In this document: in pieces, positions 53,823 to 63,944 of the stretch | Layout: each line of letters begins with the position of its first letter | How positions within the stretch are numbered: position 1 is the first letter of the stretch | NCBI RefSeq assembly: GCF_900105175.1 | Contig: NZ_LT629771.1 | Coordinates: forward strand, 6,220,622-6,284,621 | Direction of reading: 5' to 3' | Origin: Jiangella sp. DSM 45060 | GTDB taxonomy: Bacteria > Actinomycetota > Actinomycetes > Jiangellales > Jiangellaceae | Length of the DNA stretch: 64,000 nucleotides | Notes under the pieces: model-generated | The model's input: the letters and a program-made list of their open reading frames with translations, nothing else | The model's database searches: none | Told to the model about the DNA's origin: nothing | Made by a program: the position numbers and the translations under genes

Positions 53823-55502
53823 TCAGGCGTGCCTGCGCGCGGCGACCACCCGGAACCGCGAGGCCACGAACGCGGCGTCGGTGAGGGTCGCGTTGGCGGC
53901 GGGGTTGGCGCCGGTGCCGTGGAAGTCGGAGAACGCGGCCGACTGGTTGACGAAGACGCCGCCGGTGAGGTTGATCGACAACGGCACGGCGGCCTCGACG
54001 GCGGCCTGCTCGGCGGCGTCGAGCACGGCCGGGTCGGTGGAGTAGACCGACGCCGTCATGCCGCCGTGCTCGCGGACGGACGACGCGAAGCGGTCCAGCG
54101 CCTGGGCGGTGGAGTCGGCGGCGATGAGGAACGAGACCGGGCCGAAGCACTCGGCCGAGTAGCGGTCCTGGTCGGCGATGTCGACGGCGACGACGGCGGG
54201 CGTGCGGACGGTGGCCTCGGGCCAGGCCGGGTGCTGGATGGTGCGGGCGGCCAGGACGACGTCGGTGTCGCCGGCCGTGGCGTCGACGCGGTCGCGGACG
54301 CCGTCGTTGACCACCGCGCCGAGGATCTCGACCGCGCGCGCGTCGTCGCCGAGCAGCTTGTCGATGGCCCCGGCCAGCGCCTGGCCGAACCCGTCGAACG
54401 TCACCCTGCCCTGGTCGGTGAGGACACCGTCGCGCGGGACGAACACGTTCTGCGGCGCCGTGCACATCTGCCCGGTGTAGAGGCTGAGCGAGAACGCGAG
54501 GTTGTTCACCAGGCCCTGAAGGTCGTCGGTGGAGTCGACGACGACGGTGTTCAGCCCGGCCTTCTCGGTGAACACGACGGCCTGGCGGGCGTGCTGCTCG
54601 AGCCATTCCCCGAACGCCGTGGAGCCGGTGAAGTCGATGACGCGCACCTCGGGCCGGACGGCGAGCACCGCGGCCAGGCGGTCGGCCGGGTCCTCGGCAG
54701 CCAGCGTGACGAGGTCGGGGTCGAAGCCGTACTCCTCGAGCACCTCGCGGATCGTCCGCACGGTGATGGCCAGCGGCAGGACGGCGCTGGGGTGCGGCTT
54801 GACGACGACGGCGTTGCCGGTGGCCAGCGACGCGAACAGGCCGGGCCAGGAGTTCCAGGTCGGGAACGTGTTGCAGCCGATGACCAGCGCGACGCCGCGG
54901 GGCACCACGTGGAAGGTCTTCGTCATACGCAGCGGCTCGCCCTTGGCCGGCTTTTCCCACAGCACCTCGCCGGGGATGCGGGCCTGCTCGGCGTGCGCGT
55001 ACGCCACCGCCTCCAGCGCGCGGTCCAGTGCGTGCGCGCCACCGGCCTGGAAGGCCATGACGAACGCCTGGCCGGAGGTGTGCATGACCGCCTGGGCCAG
55101 CTCGAAGATGCGTCCGTGCAGCCGCGACAGCACCTCGAGGCAGACGGCCGCGCGGCCGTCGGCGCCGGCGTCGCGCCAGGCCGGGATGGCCGCCTGGGCC
55201 GCGCCCAGCAGCGTCGAGACCGCGTCGTCGGTGGCCGGCACCCGCGGGTAGCGAACGCCGAGCTCGGGCCCGAACGGGCTGGTCTCGGTGGCGACGGTGC
55301 CGTCGGCGCCGGGCGTGCGCAGCGGGAAGTCGGCGCCGAGGTGCGCCTCGTGCGCGGCCTGCCCCTCGGCGGCCGCGGTCTCGCCGTACACTCGCGGACT
55401 CGGCGACTCGGGATAGGCGGAGAAGAACGTCCGCTCGCCGATGGCGGCCTCGGCCCGGCCGAGGAGGTCGCGGTGCCGATCGATCAGACTGCCCAGCGCC
55501 AT
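53823..55502 (-). CDS. paaN: Phenylacetic-acid degradation aldehyde dehydrogenase PaaN
   Basis: A 559-residue aldehyde-dehydrogenase-fold protein of the stand-alone actinobacterial PaaN type. Landmarks: ERTFFSAYPESPSPRVYGET at the N-terminus, TFHVVPRGVALVIGCNTFPT, GNAVVVKPHPSAVLPLAITV, VIDFTGSTAFGEWLEQHARQ, VFTEKAGLNTVVVDSTDD, and the active-site Cys in YTGQMCTAPQNVFVP. In the phenylacetate pathway it oxidises the open-chain aldehyde made from oxepin-CoA. The ATG at 55502 is divergent from paaHI across 96 bp that hold a TGTGACA/TGTCACA dyad. No paaABCDE, paaK or paaG is in the window. Confidence 0.92.
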   Translation of the reverse strand: MALGSLIDRHRDLLGRAEAAIGERTFFSAYPESPSPRVYGETAAAEGQAAHEAHLGADFPLRTPGADGTVATETSPFGPELGVRYPRVPATDDAVSTLLGAAQAAIPAWRDAGADGRAAVCLEVLSRLHGRIFELAQAVMHTSGQAFVMAFQAGGAHALDRALEAVAYAHAEQARIPGEVLWEKPAKGEPLRMTKTFHVVPRGVALVIGCNTFPTWNSWPGLFASLATGNAVVVKPHPSAVLPLAITVRTIREVLEEYGFDPDLVTLAAEDPADRLAAVLAVRPEVRVIDFTGSTAFGEWLEQHARQAVVFTEKAGLNTVVVDSTDDLQGLVNNLAFSLSLYTGQMCTAPQNVFVPRDGVLTDQGRVTFDGFGQALAGAIDKLLGDDARAVEILGAVVNDGVRDRVDATAGDTDVVLAARTIQHPAWPEATVRTPAVVAVDIADQDRYSAECFGPVSFLIAADSTAQALDRFASSVREHGGMTASVYSTDPAVLDAAEQAAVEAAVPLSINLTGGVFVNQSAAFSDFHGTGANPAANATLTDAAFVASRFRVVAARRHA

Positions 55503-55520
55503 CGCGGGACCTCCACAGCA

Positions 55521-55559
55521 TGTGACAAACTATCGCCCAGTTGGCTCCACTCTGTCACA
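55521..55559. promoter_or_regulatory. Divergent paaN/paaHI promoter with wide inverted repeat
   Basis: TGTGACA (55521-55527) and TGTCACA (55553-55559) are inverted, 25 bp apart. On the minus strand GTGACA and GATAGT form plausible -35 and -10 elements for paaN. A common regulator for both directions is likely; its identity is not visible. Confidence 0.5.
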
Positions 55560-55598
55560 GCCACCCGCCGCCCGTCCATGAGGGGAGACACTCGAAGC

Positions 55599-57475
55599 AT
55601 GGACGCGATCGCACGTTCGGTGCCCGTCGGCGTCATCGGGGCCGGGACCATGGGCGCCGGCATCGCCCAGGTGGCCGCGGCCGCCGGGCACGAGGTGCGG
55701 GTGTACGACGCGGCCCGCGGCGCCGCCGAGGCCGCCGTCGACGCGGTCTTCCAGCGGCTGGCCCGCGCCGTCGACAAGGGCCGGCTGCTCGCCGAGGAGG
55801 CCGAGGACGCCGCGAGCCGGCTGCACGCCGTCACCACGCTGGACGACCTCGCCGGCTGTGGCCTGGTGATCGAGGCCGTCGTCGAGGACCTCGAGGTCAA
55901 GCGGGCGCTGTTCACCGGGCTGGAGGCGGTCTGCGGGCCCGACGCGGTGCTGACCACGAACACGTCGTCGCTGTCGGTCGACGCGATCGCCGCCGAGCTG
56001 GCCCACCCGGGCCGCTTCGCCGGACTGCATTTCTTCAACCCCGCGCCGCTGCTGCCGCTGGTCGAGGTGGTCAGCGGGGCGCACACCGACGCCGCGGTGG
56101 CCGACGTCCTGGTGGCCACCGCGCGAGCCTGGGGCAAGACGCCGGTGCGGGCCGCGTCGACGCCTGGCTTCATCGTCAACCGGGTGGCCCGGCCGTTCTA
56201 CGGCGAGGCGTTCCGGCTGCTGGAGTCGGGCCGGGTCGACGCCGCGACGGTCGACGCGCTGCTGCGCGAGTCCGGCGGCTTCCGGATGGGCCCGTTCGAA
56301 CTGGCCGACCTCATCGGCCACGACGTCAACCTCGCGGTCAGCCGGTCAGTGTGGGAGGCGTTCGGCCGCGACCCGCGCTTCACGCCGTCGGTGCTGCAGG
56401 AGCGGCTGGTCGCCGACGGGCGGCTGGGCCGCAAGAGCGGCGGCGGCATCTACCCCGCCGACGAGCCGCCCCCGGCGCCGCCGACCGCCGACCCCGTCAC
56501 CGCCGCCCCGGACACGTGGGCCGGGGCCGGTGAGCTCGACCCGTCCGCACCGGGCTGGAGCGTGGGCAACGGCGACGTCGAGCTGCGACCGGCCGACGGC
56601 CGCACCGCGGCGCAGCACACCGGCGGCGGACCGCGCACCGTCGTGCTGGTCGACCTCGCCCTGGACCGGTCGCCGGCGCGGGTCGGCGTCGCCGCACCCG
56701 AGCACGCGCCGAAGGAGCACGTCGAGGCCGCCGTCGGGTTCCTGCAGAGCCGTGGGTTCGCCGTGACGCTGCTGCCCGACCTCCCCGGCCTGGTGGTGGC
56801 CCGGACGGTGGCGACGCTCGCCGCGGCGGCCGCCGACGCCGTCGACTCCGGGGTCGCGACCGCAGACGACGTCGACACGGCGATGCGCCTGGGCACCAAC
56901 TACCCGCGCGGGCCGTACGAGTGGGGCACGGCGCTGGGCTGGGACTGGGTCACCGGCGTGCTGGACGCGCTGGCCGCCACCGCCGACGACCCCGGCCGGT
57001 ACCGCGTCTCGGCGCGGCTGCGCGATCGCGCCTCGGCCCGCGACCACCGCCGCCACGACCTCGCCCGGCGCGCCGCCGAGGCGATGCTGGCCGGCGACGC
57101 CGCCTCGCGGGAGCTCGGCATGACGCTCGACGACATCGAGCCCGGCGCCGCCCGCGTCAGCATGCGGGTGCGCGCCGACATGCTGAACGGCCACGGGATC
57201 TGCCATGGCGGGCTGATCTTCACGCTCGCCGACACCGCGTTCGCCGTCGCGTGCAACTCGTACAACCGCAGCACCGTCGCGCAGGGCGCGGACATCGCGT
57301 TCCTCGCGCCGGCACACGAGGGCGACCAGTTGCTCGCCGTCGCCGAGGAACGGCACCGGGGCGAGCGCAGCGGCGTCTACGACGTCACCGTCTACCGCGA
57401 CGGCGCGGCCATCGCGGAGTTCCGCGGCCGGTCCCGCGAGATCCCCGGCACCCTGGTGCCCGGCGAGGAGGACAC

Positions 57476-57479
<4 letters not shown>
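55599..57479 (+). CDS. paaH: Fused 3-hydroxyacyl-CoA dehydrogenase (PaaH) and hotdog thioesterase (PaaI)
   Basis: A 626-residue protein in one continuous frame. Residues 1-475 are a PaaH-type dehydrogenase: [20 protein letters not shown] (NAD site), [40 protein letters not shown] with the catalytic His, [31 protein letters not shown], then a second helical domain ([13 protein letters not shown]). Residues 476-490 are an Arg/Asp-rich linker. Residues 491-626 are a complete PaaI hotdog thioesterase: [40 protein letters not shown] and [20 protein letters not shown]. PaaI removes dead-end acyl-CoAs; PaaH oxidises 3-hydroxyadipyl-CoA. Met496 (57084) could be an internal start giving free PaaI. The stop overlaps the thiolase ATG. 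Confidence 0.92.
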
Positions 57480-58681
<1,202 letters not shown>

Positions 58682-58703
58682 GTCAGGCCTCTTCGGGGCC
58701 TTT

Positions 58704-58747
58704 GCCATGAGCACCTCTACGCATCGATGCGTAGAGGTGCTCATGGC
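58704..58747. terminator. Perfect 44-bp palindrome between convergent genes
   Basis: Half-site GCCATGAGCACCTCTACGCA followed by T, then the central CG and the exact complement: 22 bp per arm with no loop and no mismatch. It lies between the stops of paaJ (58681) and the E2 gene (58754), so a bidirectional terminator is the simplest reading. A small AGGCC/GGCCT hairpin with TTT precedes it on the plus strand. Confidence 0.75.
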
Positions 58748-58753
58748 ACGGGC

Positions 58754-60160
58754 TCAGCCCCAGACCAGGGCGTTGCCGGGGTCCTCGAGCAGGGCGGCGA
58801 GGTCGGCCAGGAACCGCGAGCCCTGCTCGCCGTCGACCAGACGGTGGTCGAACGAGAGCGCGAGCGTGGTGACCCAGCGCGGCTTCACCGAGCCCTTGTG
58901 CACCCACGGCTGCTTGCGCACCGCTCCGAACGCGACGATGGCCGCCTCGCCGGGCGGCAGGATCGGCGTGCCGGTGTCGACGCCGAACACGCCGACGTTG
59001 GTGATGGAGATGGTGCCGCCGAGCATGTCGGCCGGCGGCGTCTTCCCCTCGCGCGCTGTGGCGGCCAGCTGGTTGATCGCCACCGCCAGCTCACGAAGCG
59101 GCAGGCGGTCGGCGTCCTTGACGTTCGGCACGACCAGCCCGCGCGGGGTGGCCGCGGCGATGCCGAGGTTCACGTAGCGCTGCACCACGATCTCGCCGGC
59201 GGTGTCGTCCCAGCGGGCGTTGACGTCAGGGGTGCGGCGGGCCGCGATGCAGACCGCCTTCGCCAGCACCGCCAGCGGCGACAGCTTGACGTCGCGGAAC
59301 TCGCGGGCGTCGCGCAGCCGCTCGACCAGCTTCATGGTGCGGGTGACGTCGACGGTGACGAACTCGGTGACGTGCGGCGCGGTGAACGCCGACGTGGTGA
59401 CCGCCTGCGCCGTGGCCTTGCGGACCGAGCGGATGGCGACCCGCTCCTGCCGCGGCAGGCCGTCCCAGCCGGTGCCGGTGGGCGCGACGGCCGGGGTGGC
59501 GGCCGGCGCGGGCGCGGCGGCCGCGGCCTGGACGTCATCGCGGGTGATGGTGCCGTTGGGGCCGGTCGGGACGACGGCGGCGAGGTCGACGCCGAGGTCC
59601 TTGGCCAGCTTGCGCACGGGCGGCTTGGCCAGCACGGACACCCGGCCGCCGGTGGGCTCGGGCGCGGCCGGCGCGGCCGGCGCGGCCGGCGCGGCCGGCG
59701 CGGCCGGCGCGGGCGCGGGCGGCTCGGGCGCGGGCGGCTCAGCGAGGGCGCCCGCCGGCGCCTTGCGCTGCCGCCGCGCCGCCGTCGTGGACCGCGGGCC
59801 GTACCCGACCAGCACCGCCTGCCGCTCCTCCGCGGGCTCGGCCGGCTCGGTCTCTGGCGCCGGGGCGGGCAGCATGTCCTCGGCCGCACCGGGGGCCGCG
59901 GCCGCCGGGGCCGGGCCCGAGCCCGTCCGGACCGCGATGATCGGGGTGCCGACGTCGACCGTCTGGCCTTCGTCGACCAGCAGGGTCTCGACCACGCCGG
60001 CGAACGGGCAGGGCAACTCGACCAGCGACTTGGCGGTCTCGATCTCGACGATGACGTCGTTGACCTTCACGTCGTCGCCCGGCTTGACCTTCCAGGACAC
60101 GATCTCCGCCTCGGTCAGCCCTTCGCCGACGTCGGGGAGGTTGAACTGCGACACGCTCAT
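58754..60160 (-). CDS. 2-oxoacid dehydrogenase E2 (dihydrolipoamide acyltransferase)
   Basis: A 468-residue E2 component. Residues 1-78 are one lipoyl domain with Lys44 in EIETAKSLVELP, the lipoylation site. An Ala/Pro-rich hinge (about 80-180) contains a 9-bp DNA repeat. A peripheral subunit-binding domain follows (SVLAKPPVRKLAKDLGVDLA, TGPNGTITRDDV). The catalytic domain has RSVRKATAQAVTTSAFTAPH and ends in LSFDHRLVDGEQGSRFLADL with the His and Asp of the active site. Whether it serves branched-chain 2-oxoacids or pyruvate is unclear; arrangement with separate E1alpha and E1beta suggests bkdC/pdhC. ATG 60160 follows AGGAGG. No E3 gene is adjacent. Confidence 0.93.
   Translation of the reverse strand: MSVSQFNLPDVGEGLTEAEIVSWKVKPGDDVKVNDVIVEIETAKSLVELPCPFAGVVETLLVDEGQTVDVGTPIIAVRTGSGPAPAAAAPGAAEDMLPAPAPETEPAEPAEERQAVLVGYGPRSTTAARRQRKAPAGALAEPPAPEPPAPAPAAPAAPAAPAAPAAPEPTGGRVSVLAKPPVRKLAKDLGVDLAAVVPTGPNGTITRDDVQAAAAAPAPAATPAVAPTGTGWDGLPRQERVAIRSVRKATAQAVTTSAFTAPHVTEFVTVDVTRTMKLVERLRDAREFRDVKLSPLAVLAKAVCIAARRTPDVNARWDDTAGEIVVQRYVNLGIAAATPRGLVVPNVKDADRLPLRELAVAINQLAATAREGKTPPADMLGGTISITNVGVFGVDTGTPILPPGEAAIVAFGAVRKQPWVHKGSVKPRWVTTLALSFDHRLVDGEQGSRFLADLAALLEDPGNALVWG
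59662..59710 (-). repeat. 9-bp tandem repeat in the E2 hinge
   Basis: About five copies of GCGCGGCCG (plus-strand reading) encode repeated Ala-Pro-Ala units in the flexible linker. In-frame slippage would only change the hinge length. Confidence 0.85.
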
Positions 60161-60171
60161 GCAGACCCTCC

Positions 60172-61149
60172 TCAGTAGGCGAACGTGCGGTCGACGGCGT
60201 CGAGCACGCGGTCGAGGTCGGGCAGGTACTCTTCCTCGACCCGGGCCGGCGGATACGGGGTGTCGTAGCCGGTGACGCGCTGAACCGGCGCCTCCAGCGA
60301 GTAGAAGCACTCCTCGGTGACCCGCGCGGCCACCTCGGCGCCGATGCCGAGCGTGCGCTGCGCCTCGTGCACGACGACCAGCCGGCCGGTGCGCCGGACG
60401 GAGTCGTAGACCGCGCGGAGGTCCAGCGGCGACAGCGAGCGCAGGTCGATGACCTCGAGCGACCGGCCGTCGGCGGCGGCCGCCGTGGCGGCGTCGAGGC
60501 AGGTCTTCACGGTGGGGCCGTACGCCACCACCGTGGCGTCGGTGCCGGGCAGCGCCACCCGCGCGGACTCGAGCGGGAGGTCGGCCTCGCCGTCGAGGTC
60601 GACCTCGCCCTTCGTGTAGTAGCGGCCCTTGGGCTCGAAGAACACGACCGGGTCGTCGAGCTCGATGGCCTGCTGGATCATCCAGTACGCGTCGAGCGGG
60701 TTGGAGCAGGTGACCACCTTGAGGCCCGGCGTGTGCGCGAAGTACGCCTCGGGGCTCTCACTGTGGTGCTCGACGGCGCCGATGGCACCGCCGAACGGGA
60801 TGCGGATGACGATGGGCAGCCGCAGCCGGCCGCCGGAGCGGTAGTGCATCTTCGCGACCTGGTTGACGATCTGGTCGTAGCCCGGGAACACGAAGCCGTC
60901 GAACTGGATCTCGCACACCGGCCGGTAGCCGCGCAGCGCCAGCCCGACCGCGGTGCCGATGATGCCGGACTCGGCCAGCGGGGTGTCGATGACGCGGTCT
61001 TCGCCGAAGTCCTTCTGCAGGCCGTCGGTGACCCGGAAGACGCCGCCGAGCTTGCCGACGTCCTCGCCCATGACGAGGACCTTGGCGTCGTTCTCCATGG
61101 ACCGCCGCAAGCCGGCGTTGACCGCCTTGATGATGTTGAGGCTCGTCAT
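60172..61149 (-). CDS. 2-oxoacid dehydrogenase E1 beta subunit
   Basis: A 325-residue transketolase-like E1beta. Marks: VLVMGEDVGKLGGVFRVTDG, IDTPLAESGIIGTAVGLALR, GYRPVCEIQFDGFVFPGYDQ, HHSESPEAYFAHTPGLKVV and a C-terminal VIDLRSLSPLDLRAVYDSVR, RRTGRLVVVHEAQRT. The closeness of GIIGTAVGLAL and EIQF to BkdA2/PdhB is typical. ATG 61149 overlaps the E1alpha stop by four bases, and the E2 start is 11 bp downstream of its own stop. It forms the alpha2beta2 heterotetramer with E1alpha. Confidence 0.93.
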   Translation of the reverse strand: MTSLNIIKAVNAGLRRSMENDAKVLVMGEDVGKLGGVFRVTDGLQKDFGEDRVIDTPLAESGIIGTAVGLALRGYRPVCEIQFDGFVFPGYDQIVNQVAKMHYRSGGRLRLPIVIRIPFGGAIGAVEHHSESPEAYFAHTPGLKVVTCSNPLDAYWMIQQAIELDDPVVFFEPKGRYYTKGEVDLDGEADLPLESARVALPGTDATVVAYGPTVKTCLDAATAAAADGRSLEVIDLRSLSPLDLRAVYDSVRRTGRLVVVHEAQRTLGIGAEVAARVTEECFYSLEAPVQRVTGYDTPYPPARVEEEYLPDLDRVLDAVDRTFAY

Positions 61150-62285
61150 CGGGCCACCTCCTCGGCGAAGCTGTCGAGGTACGTCGCCATGGCCTCGCGC
61201 TGCTCGACGAGGTGCGGCGTGGGCTCGACGTAGACGTGGTCGAAGATCGACGTGGGCGTGGGATCGGGCAGCGCCCGGCAGGCGGCCCTCAGGTGCACGG
61301 CCAGTTCCTCGGCCTCTTCCTCGACGCCGTCGAAGAACGCTTGGTCGGCGAGGTCGCCGCGGACCATGTACGCCTTCACCCGCTCGATCGGGTCCTTGAG
61401 CTTCCAGTGCTCGAGCTCGGCGTTGAGGCGGTAGCGGGTGGGATCGTCGGTGGTGGTGTGGGCGCCCATGCGGTAGGTGAACGCCTCGACCAGCGTGGGG
61501 CCCTCGCCGTCGCGGGCCCGCTGCAGCGCCTCGCGGGTGACGGCCAGACAGGCGAGGACGTCGTTGCCGTCGACGCGGACGCCGGGGAAGCCGAACCCGG
61601 CGGCGCGGCGATACAGCGGCACGCGAGTCTGCCGCTCCAGCGGCTCGGAGATGGCCCACTGGTTGTTCTGGCAGAAGAACACCACCGGCGCGTTGGTGAC
61701 GCTGGCCCAGATGAACGCCTCGTTGACGTCGCCCTGGCTGGTGGCGCCGTCGCCGAAGTAGGCGATGACGGCGGCGTCGCGGTCGGGGTCGCCGGTGCCG
61801 ATGGCGCCGTCGCGCTGGATGCCCATGGCGTAGCCGGTGGCGTGCAGCGTCTGGGCGCCGATGACGATGGTGTAGAGGTGGAAGTTCGACTCGACGGTGT
61901 CCCAGCCGCCTTGGTCGACGCCGCGGAACAGCGCCAGCAGGTGCAGAGGGTCGACGCCGCGGCACAGCGCGACGGCGTGCTCGCGGTACGTCGGGAAGAC
62001 GTGGTCCTGGCCGCGCAGCGCCCGGGCCGACCCGACCTGCGCGGCCTCCTGGCCCAGCAGGCTGGCCCACAGGCCCAGCTCGCCCTGCCGCTGCAGCGCC
62101 ACGGCCTCGCCGTCGACGCGGCGGCCCAGCACGAGATCGCGGTACATGGACCGGACGTCGTCGCCGGTGACGTCGGCGATGAGAGCGTCGTAGCGCTCGT
62201 GTGGCACTCGCTGACCCTCGGGGGTGAGCAGCTGGACGAGTTCGGGTTCGGGCGGTGTCGCCCCGGCCGCCGTCTCGACAGTCAT
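61146..62285 (-). CDS. 2-oxoacid dehydrogenase E1 alpha subunit
   Basis: A 379-residue thiamine-diphosphate-binding E1alpha. The TPP motif is AVIAYFGDGATSQGDVNEAF ending in FCQNN (GDG-x-NN pattern). Others are LWASLLGQEAAQVGSARALR, HVFPTYREHAVALCRGVDP, LHATGYAMGIQRDGA and EAFTYRMGAHTTTDDPTRYR, the phosphorylation-loop region. It decarboxylates a 2-oxoacid and passes the acyl group to E2-lipoate. The ATG at 62285 follows GAAGGAGACAC. It is the first gene of an E1alpha-E1beta-E2 operon with a roughly 340-bp upstream region. Confidence 0.94.
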   Translation of the reverse strand: MTVETAAGATPPEPELVQLLTPEGQRVPHERYDALIADVTGDDVRSMYRDLVLGRRVDGEAVALQRQGELGLWASLLGQEAAQVGSARALRGQDHVFPTYREHAVALCRGVDPLHLLALFRGVDQGGWDTVESNFHLYTIVIGAQTLHATGYAMGIQRDGAIGTGDPDRDAAVIAYFGDGATSQGDVNEAFIWASVTNAPVVFFCQNNQWAISEPLERQTRVPLYRRAAGFGFPGVRVDGNDVLACLAVTREALQRARDGEGPTLVEAFTYRMGAHTTTDDPTRYRLNAELEHWKLKDPIERVKAYMVRGDLADQAFFDGVEEEAEELAVHLRAACRALPDPTPTSIFDHVYVEPTPHLVEQREAMATYLDSFAEEVAR

Positions 62286-62628
62286 GTGTCTCCTTCACGT
62301 CGTCGGCTCCGCAGGATTGCCGCGGGAGCCTGCTCCTCGTGACCACCGGCGGCGGGGTGGGGGCTACGGGTGGGTCCTCGCCTCGCCGCGGTGCATGACC
62401 GTGACCGGAGTCACGACCTCCTACCGCCACGGTACCCAGATCCGGGGTCGGACGGGTGCATCGAGGCGGCAGGTGAGGCTCCATCCTGCAGCACCTGGTG
62501 CCAGCCTGCCCGCTCGGGATCCCCCGCAGGCTCGTCGTTCCGGACAAACTTCCTCGCCGGGACCCTGCACTGTCCGCACAAGTCCTCCGTCGTCCTCGTA
62601 ACCGCGGCCACCGGGCCTGGGACGACGC
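62286..62628. other. Upstream region of the 2-oxoacid dehydrogenase operon
   Basis: No gene is credible here. The stretch contains the CRP-like dyad at 62400-62415 and GC-rich inverted segments, but I recognise no known riboswitch. It presumably holds the operon promoter on the minus strand. Confidence 0.5.
62400..62415. promoter_or_regulatory. CRP/GlxR-like dyad upstream of E1 alpha
   Basis: CGTGAC-CGGA-GTCACG is a perfect 6-bp-arm dyad that fits the GTGA-N6-TCAC core of CRP-type sites. It lies 115 bp upstream of the E1alpha start. Confidence 0.45.
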
Positions 62629-62670
62629 GAAGCCGCGCGGTGCGCCCGTGAGGACGCGCCGCGCGGCTTC
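62629..62670 (-). terminator. Terminator hairpin after the LPXTG surface protein
   Basis: GAAGCCGCGCGG (62629-62640) pairs perfectly with CCGCGCGGCTTC (62659-62670). It begins 14 bases after the gene stop at 62685 on the minus strand. Confidence 0.78.
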
Positions 62671-62684
62671 GGATGTGGCGTGCG

Positions 62685-63944
62685 TTACTCCGCGGCCCCG
62701 GCGAACCGGCGACGGAGCAGGAACGCGGCGCCCGCGACCAGGCCCAGGCCGACCGCCAGCAGCAGCGTCGGCGAGGCGCCGGTGTCCGGCAGGTCCTCGT
62801 CCGGCGTCTCGCTCGGGGTCGGGGTCTGGCTCGGCGTCTCCGAGGGGGTCTCGGACGGCGTCTCGCTCGGCGTCTCCGACGGGGTCTCGGACGGCGTCTC
62901 GCTCGGCGTCTCCGACGGGGTCTCCGACGGCGTGGGCGTCGGCGTCGGCGTCTCGGTCGGTGCGGCGGTCCAGTCGACCGTGCCCTCGACGTCCAGCTCG
63001 GTCTTCTCCGACTGCGCCAGGATCAGCGACTGGGTGCGGATCTCGTCGGTGTCGCTGACGAACAGCCGGCCGATGTTGAGGTGCGCCTCGGCGTGCAGCC
63101 GGACGGTGCCGTCGCCGGCCTCCGCGTCGGCCGGCACGTCGACGCCGAAGCTGGCGCCGTCGGTCAGCTGGTCGCCCAGCGGCGCGCCGTCGGCGTCGAC
63201 CAGCTCGACGCCCTCGGGCAGCTCGGCCGTGACGTCGACGGTGTCGGCGTTGGTGCTGACGGTGAACGAGCCGATGGTGGTGCCGGCCTCGCCGGACAGC
63301 GCCGACGGGTCCAGCGACAGCGCCGGCGTCGGCTGCTCGCCGATGCCGGTGTTCTCCTCGCCGGTCAGGTACTCGAACAGCGCCCGCACGTCGGCGTCGA
63401 CGTCGTCACCCTCGGGGGTGAAGTCGTCGAGGTTCGGCTGCAGGGCGTCGCTGAACGACCAGACGGCGGCCTGCGTGGCGGTGATCGCCTCGCGCTCGGA
63501 GAGTCCGTCGTTGAACGCCACGACGCCGTTCAAGGCGGACTCGATCTCGGCCGCCGGCACCACCGGGTACGAGTTCTGCAGCACCCAGAGAATGCGGTCG
63601 GCGTTCTCCGTGAACGGTGCGTCCGGGACGGGGTAGGAGTCCCAGGGCACCTCGACCATGTTCAGTTCGGGATCGTCGTTGATGGGGACGTTGACCTCGA
63701 CACAGTAGGTCTTCAGCTGCGCGCCGTCGTCGGCCAGCAGGCCGAGCAGGATGGCCTGGACCGAGCCACCGCCGTGGTTGACGCGGTAGCCCGCGACATT
63801 GCCGTCCGGGTGGATGATCGCCCGGGCCTCGGCGTCGGCCGTCTCGAAGTCGGCAGCCGTTGCGGATGTCGGAAGCAGAACGACCGCGCCCAGCGCGGCC
63901 GCGACGCCGGCGCCTGCGGCGCGCCGGCGGGATTGGGTGGACAA
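62685..63944 (-). CDS. LPXTG-anchored surface protein with thioester-type (TQXA) domain
   Basis: A 419-residue wall-anchored protein. Signal peptide residues 1-30 (AALGAVVLLPTSATAA). The N-terminal domain has TYCVEVNVPI with Cys81 and ITATQAAVWSFSD with Gln158, the Cys-Gln pair forming an internal thioester in TED/TQXA adhesins. A central beta domain follows (EAGTTIGSFTVSTNADTVDV, ELPEGVELVDADGAPLGDQL). Near residue 330 begins a Pro/Thr/Ser stalk of SETP repeats, then DLPDTG, a hydrophobic helix (SPTLLLAVGLGLVAGAAFLL) and RRRFAG, a sortase signal. The start is TTG 63944 with AAGGAG six bases upstream. Covalent adhesion to a surface or another cell is inferred from the thioester family. Confidence 0.9.
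   Translation of the reverse strand: MSTQSRRRAAGAGVAAALGAVVLLPTSATAADFETADAEARAIIHPDGNVAGYRVNHGGGSVQAILLGLLADDGAQLKTYCVEVNVPINDDPELNMVEVPWDSYPVPDAPFTENADRILWVLQNSYPVVPAAEIESALNGVVAFNDGLSEREAITATQAAVWSFSDALQPNLDDFTPEGDDVDADVRALFEYLTGEENTGIGEQPTPALSLDPSALSGEAGTTIGSFTVSTNADTVDVTAELPEGVELVDADGAPLGDQLTDGASFGVDVPADAEAGDGTVRLHAEAHLNIGRLFVSDTDEIRTQSLILAQSEKTELDVEGTVDWTAAPTETPTPTPTPSETPSETPSETPSETPSETPSETPSETPSETPSQTPTPSETPDEDLPDTGASPTLLLAVGLGLVAGAAFLLRRRFAGAAE

Noticed and set aside
53802-55598. N-terminal extension of paaHI by about 600 residues
   Set aside because: It is the antisense shadow of paaN; PaaH family N-termini begin at ATG 55599.
62800-62960. Short tandem repeat near the end of the surface-protein gene
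   Set aside because: It encodes the SETP stalk of the wall-anchored protein and stays in frame.
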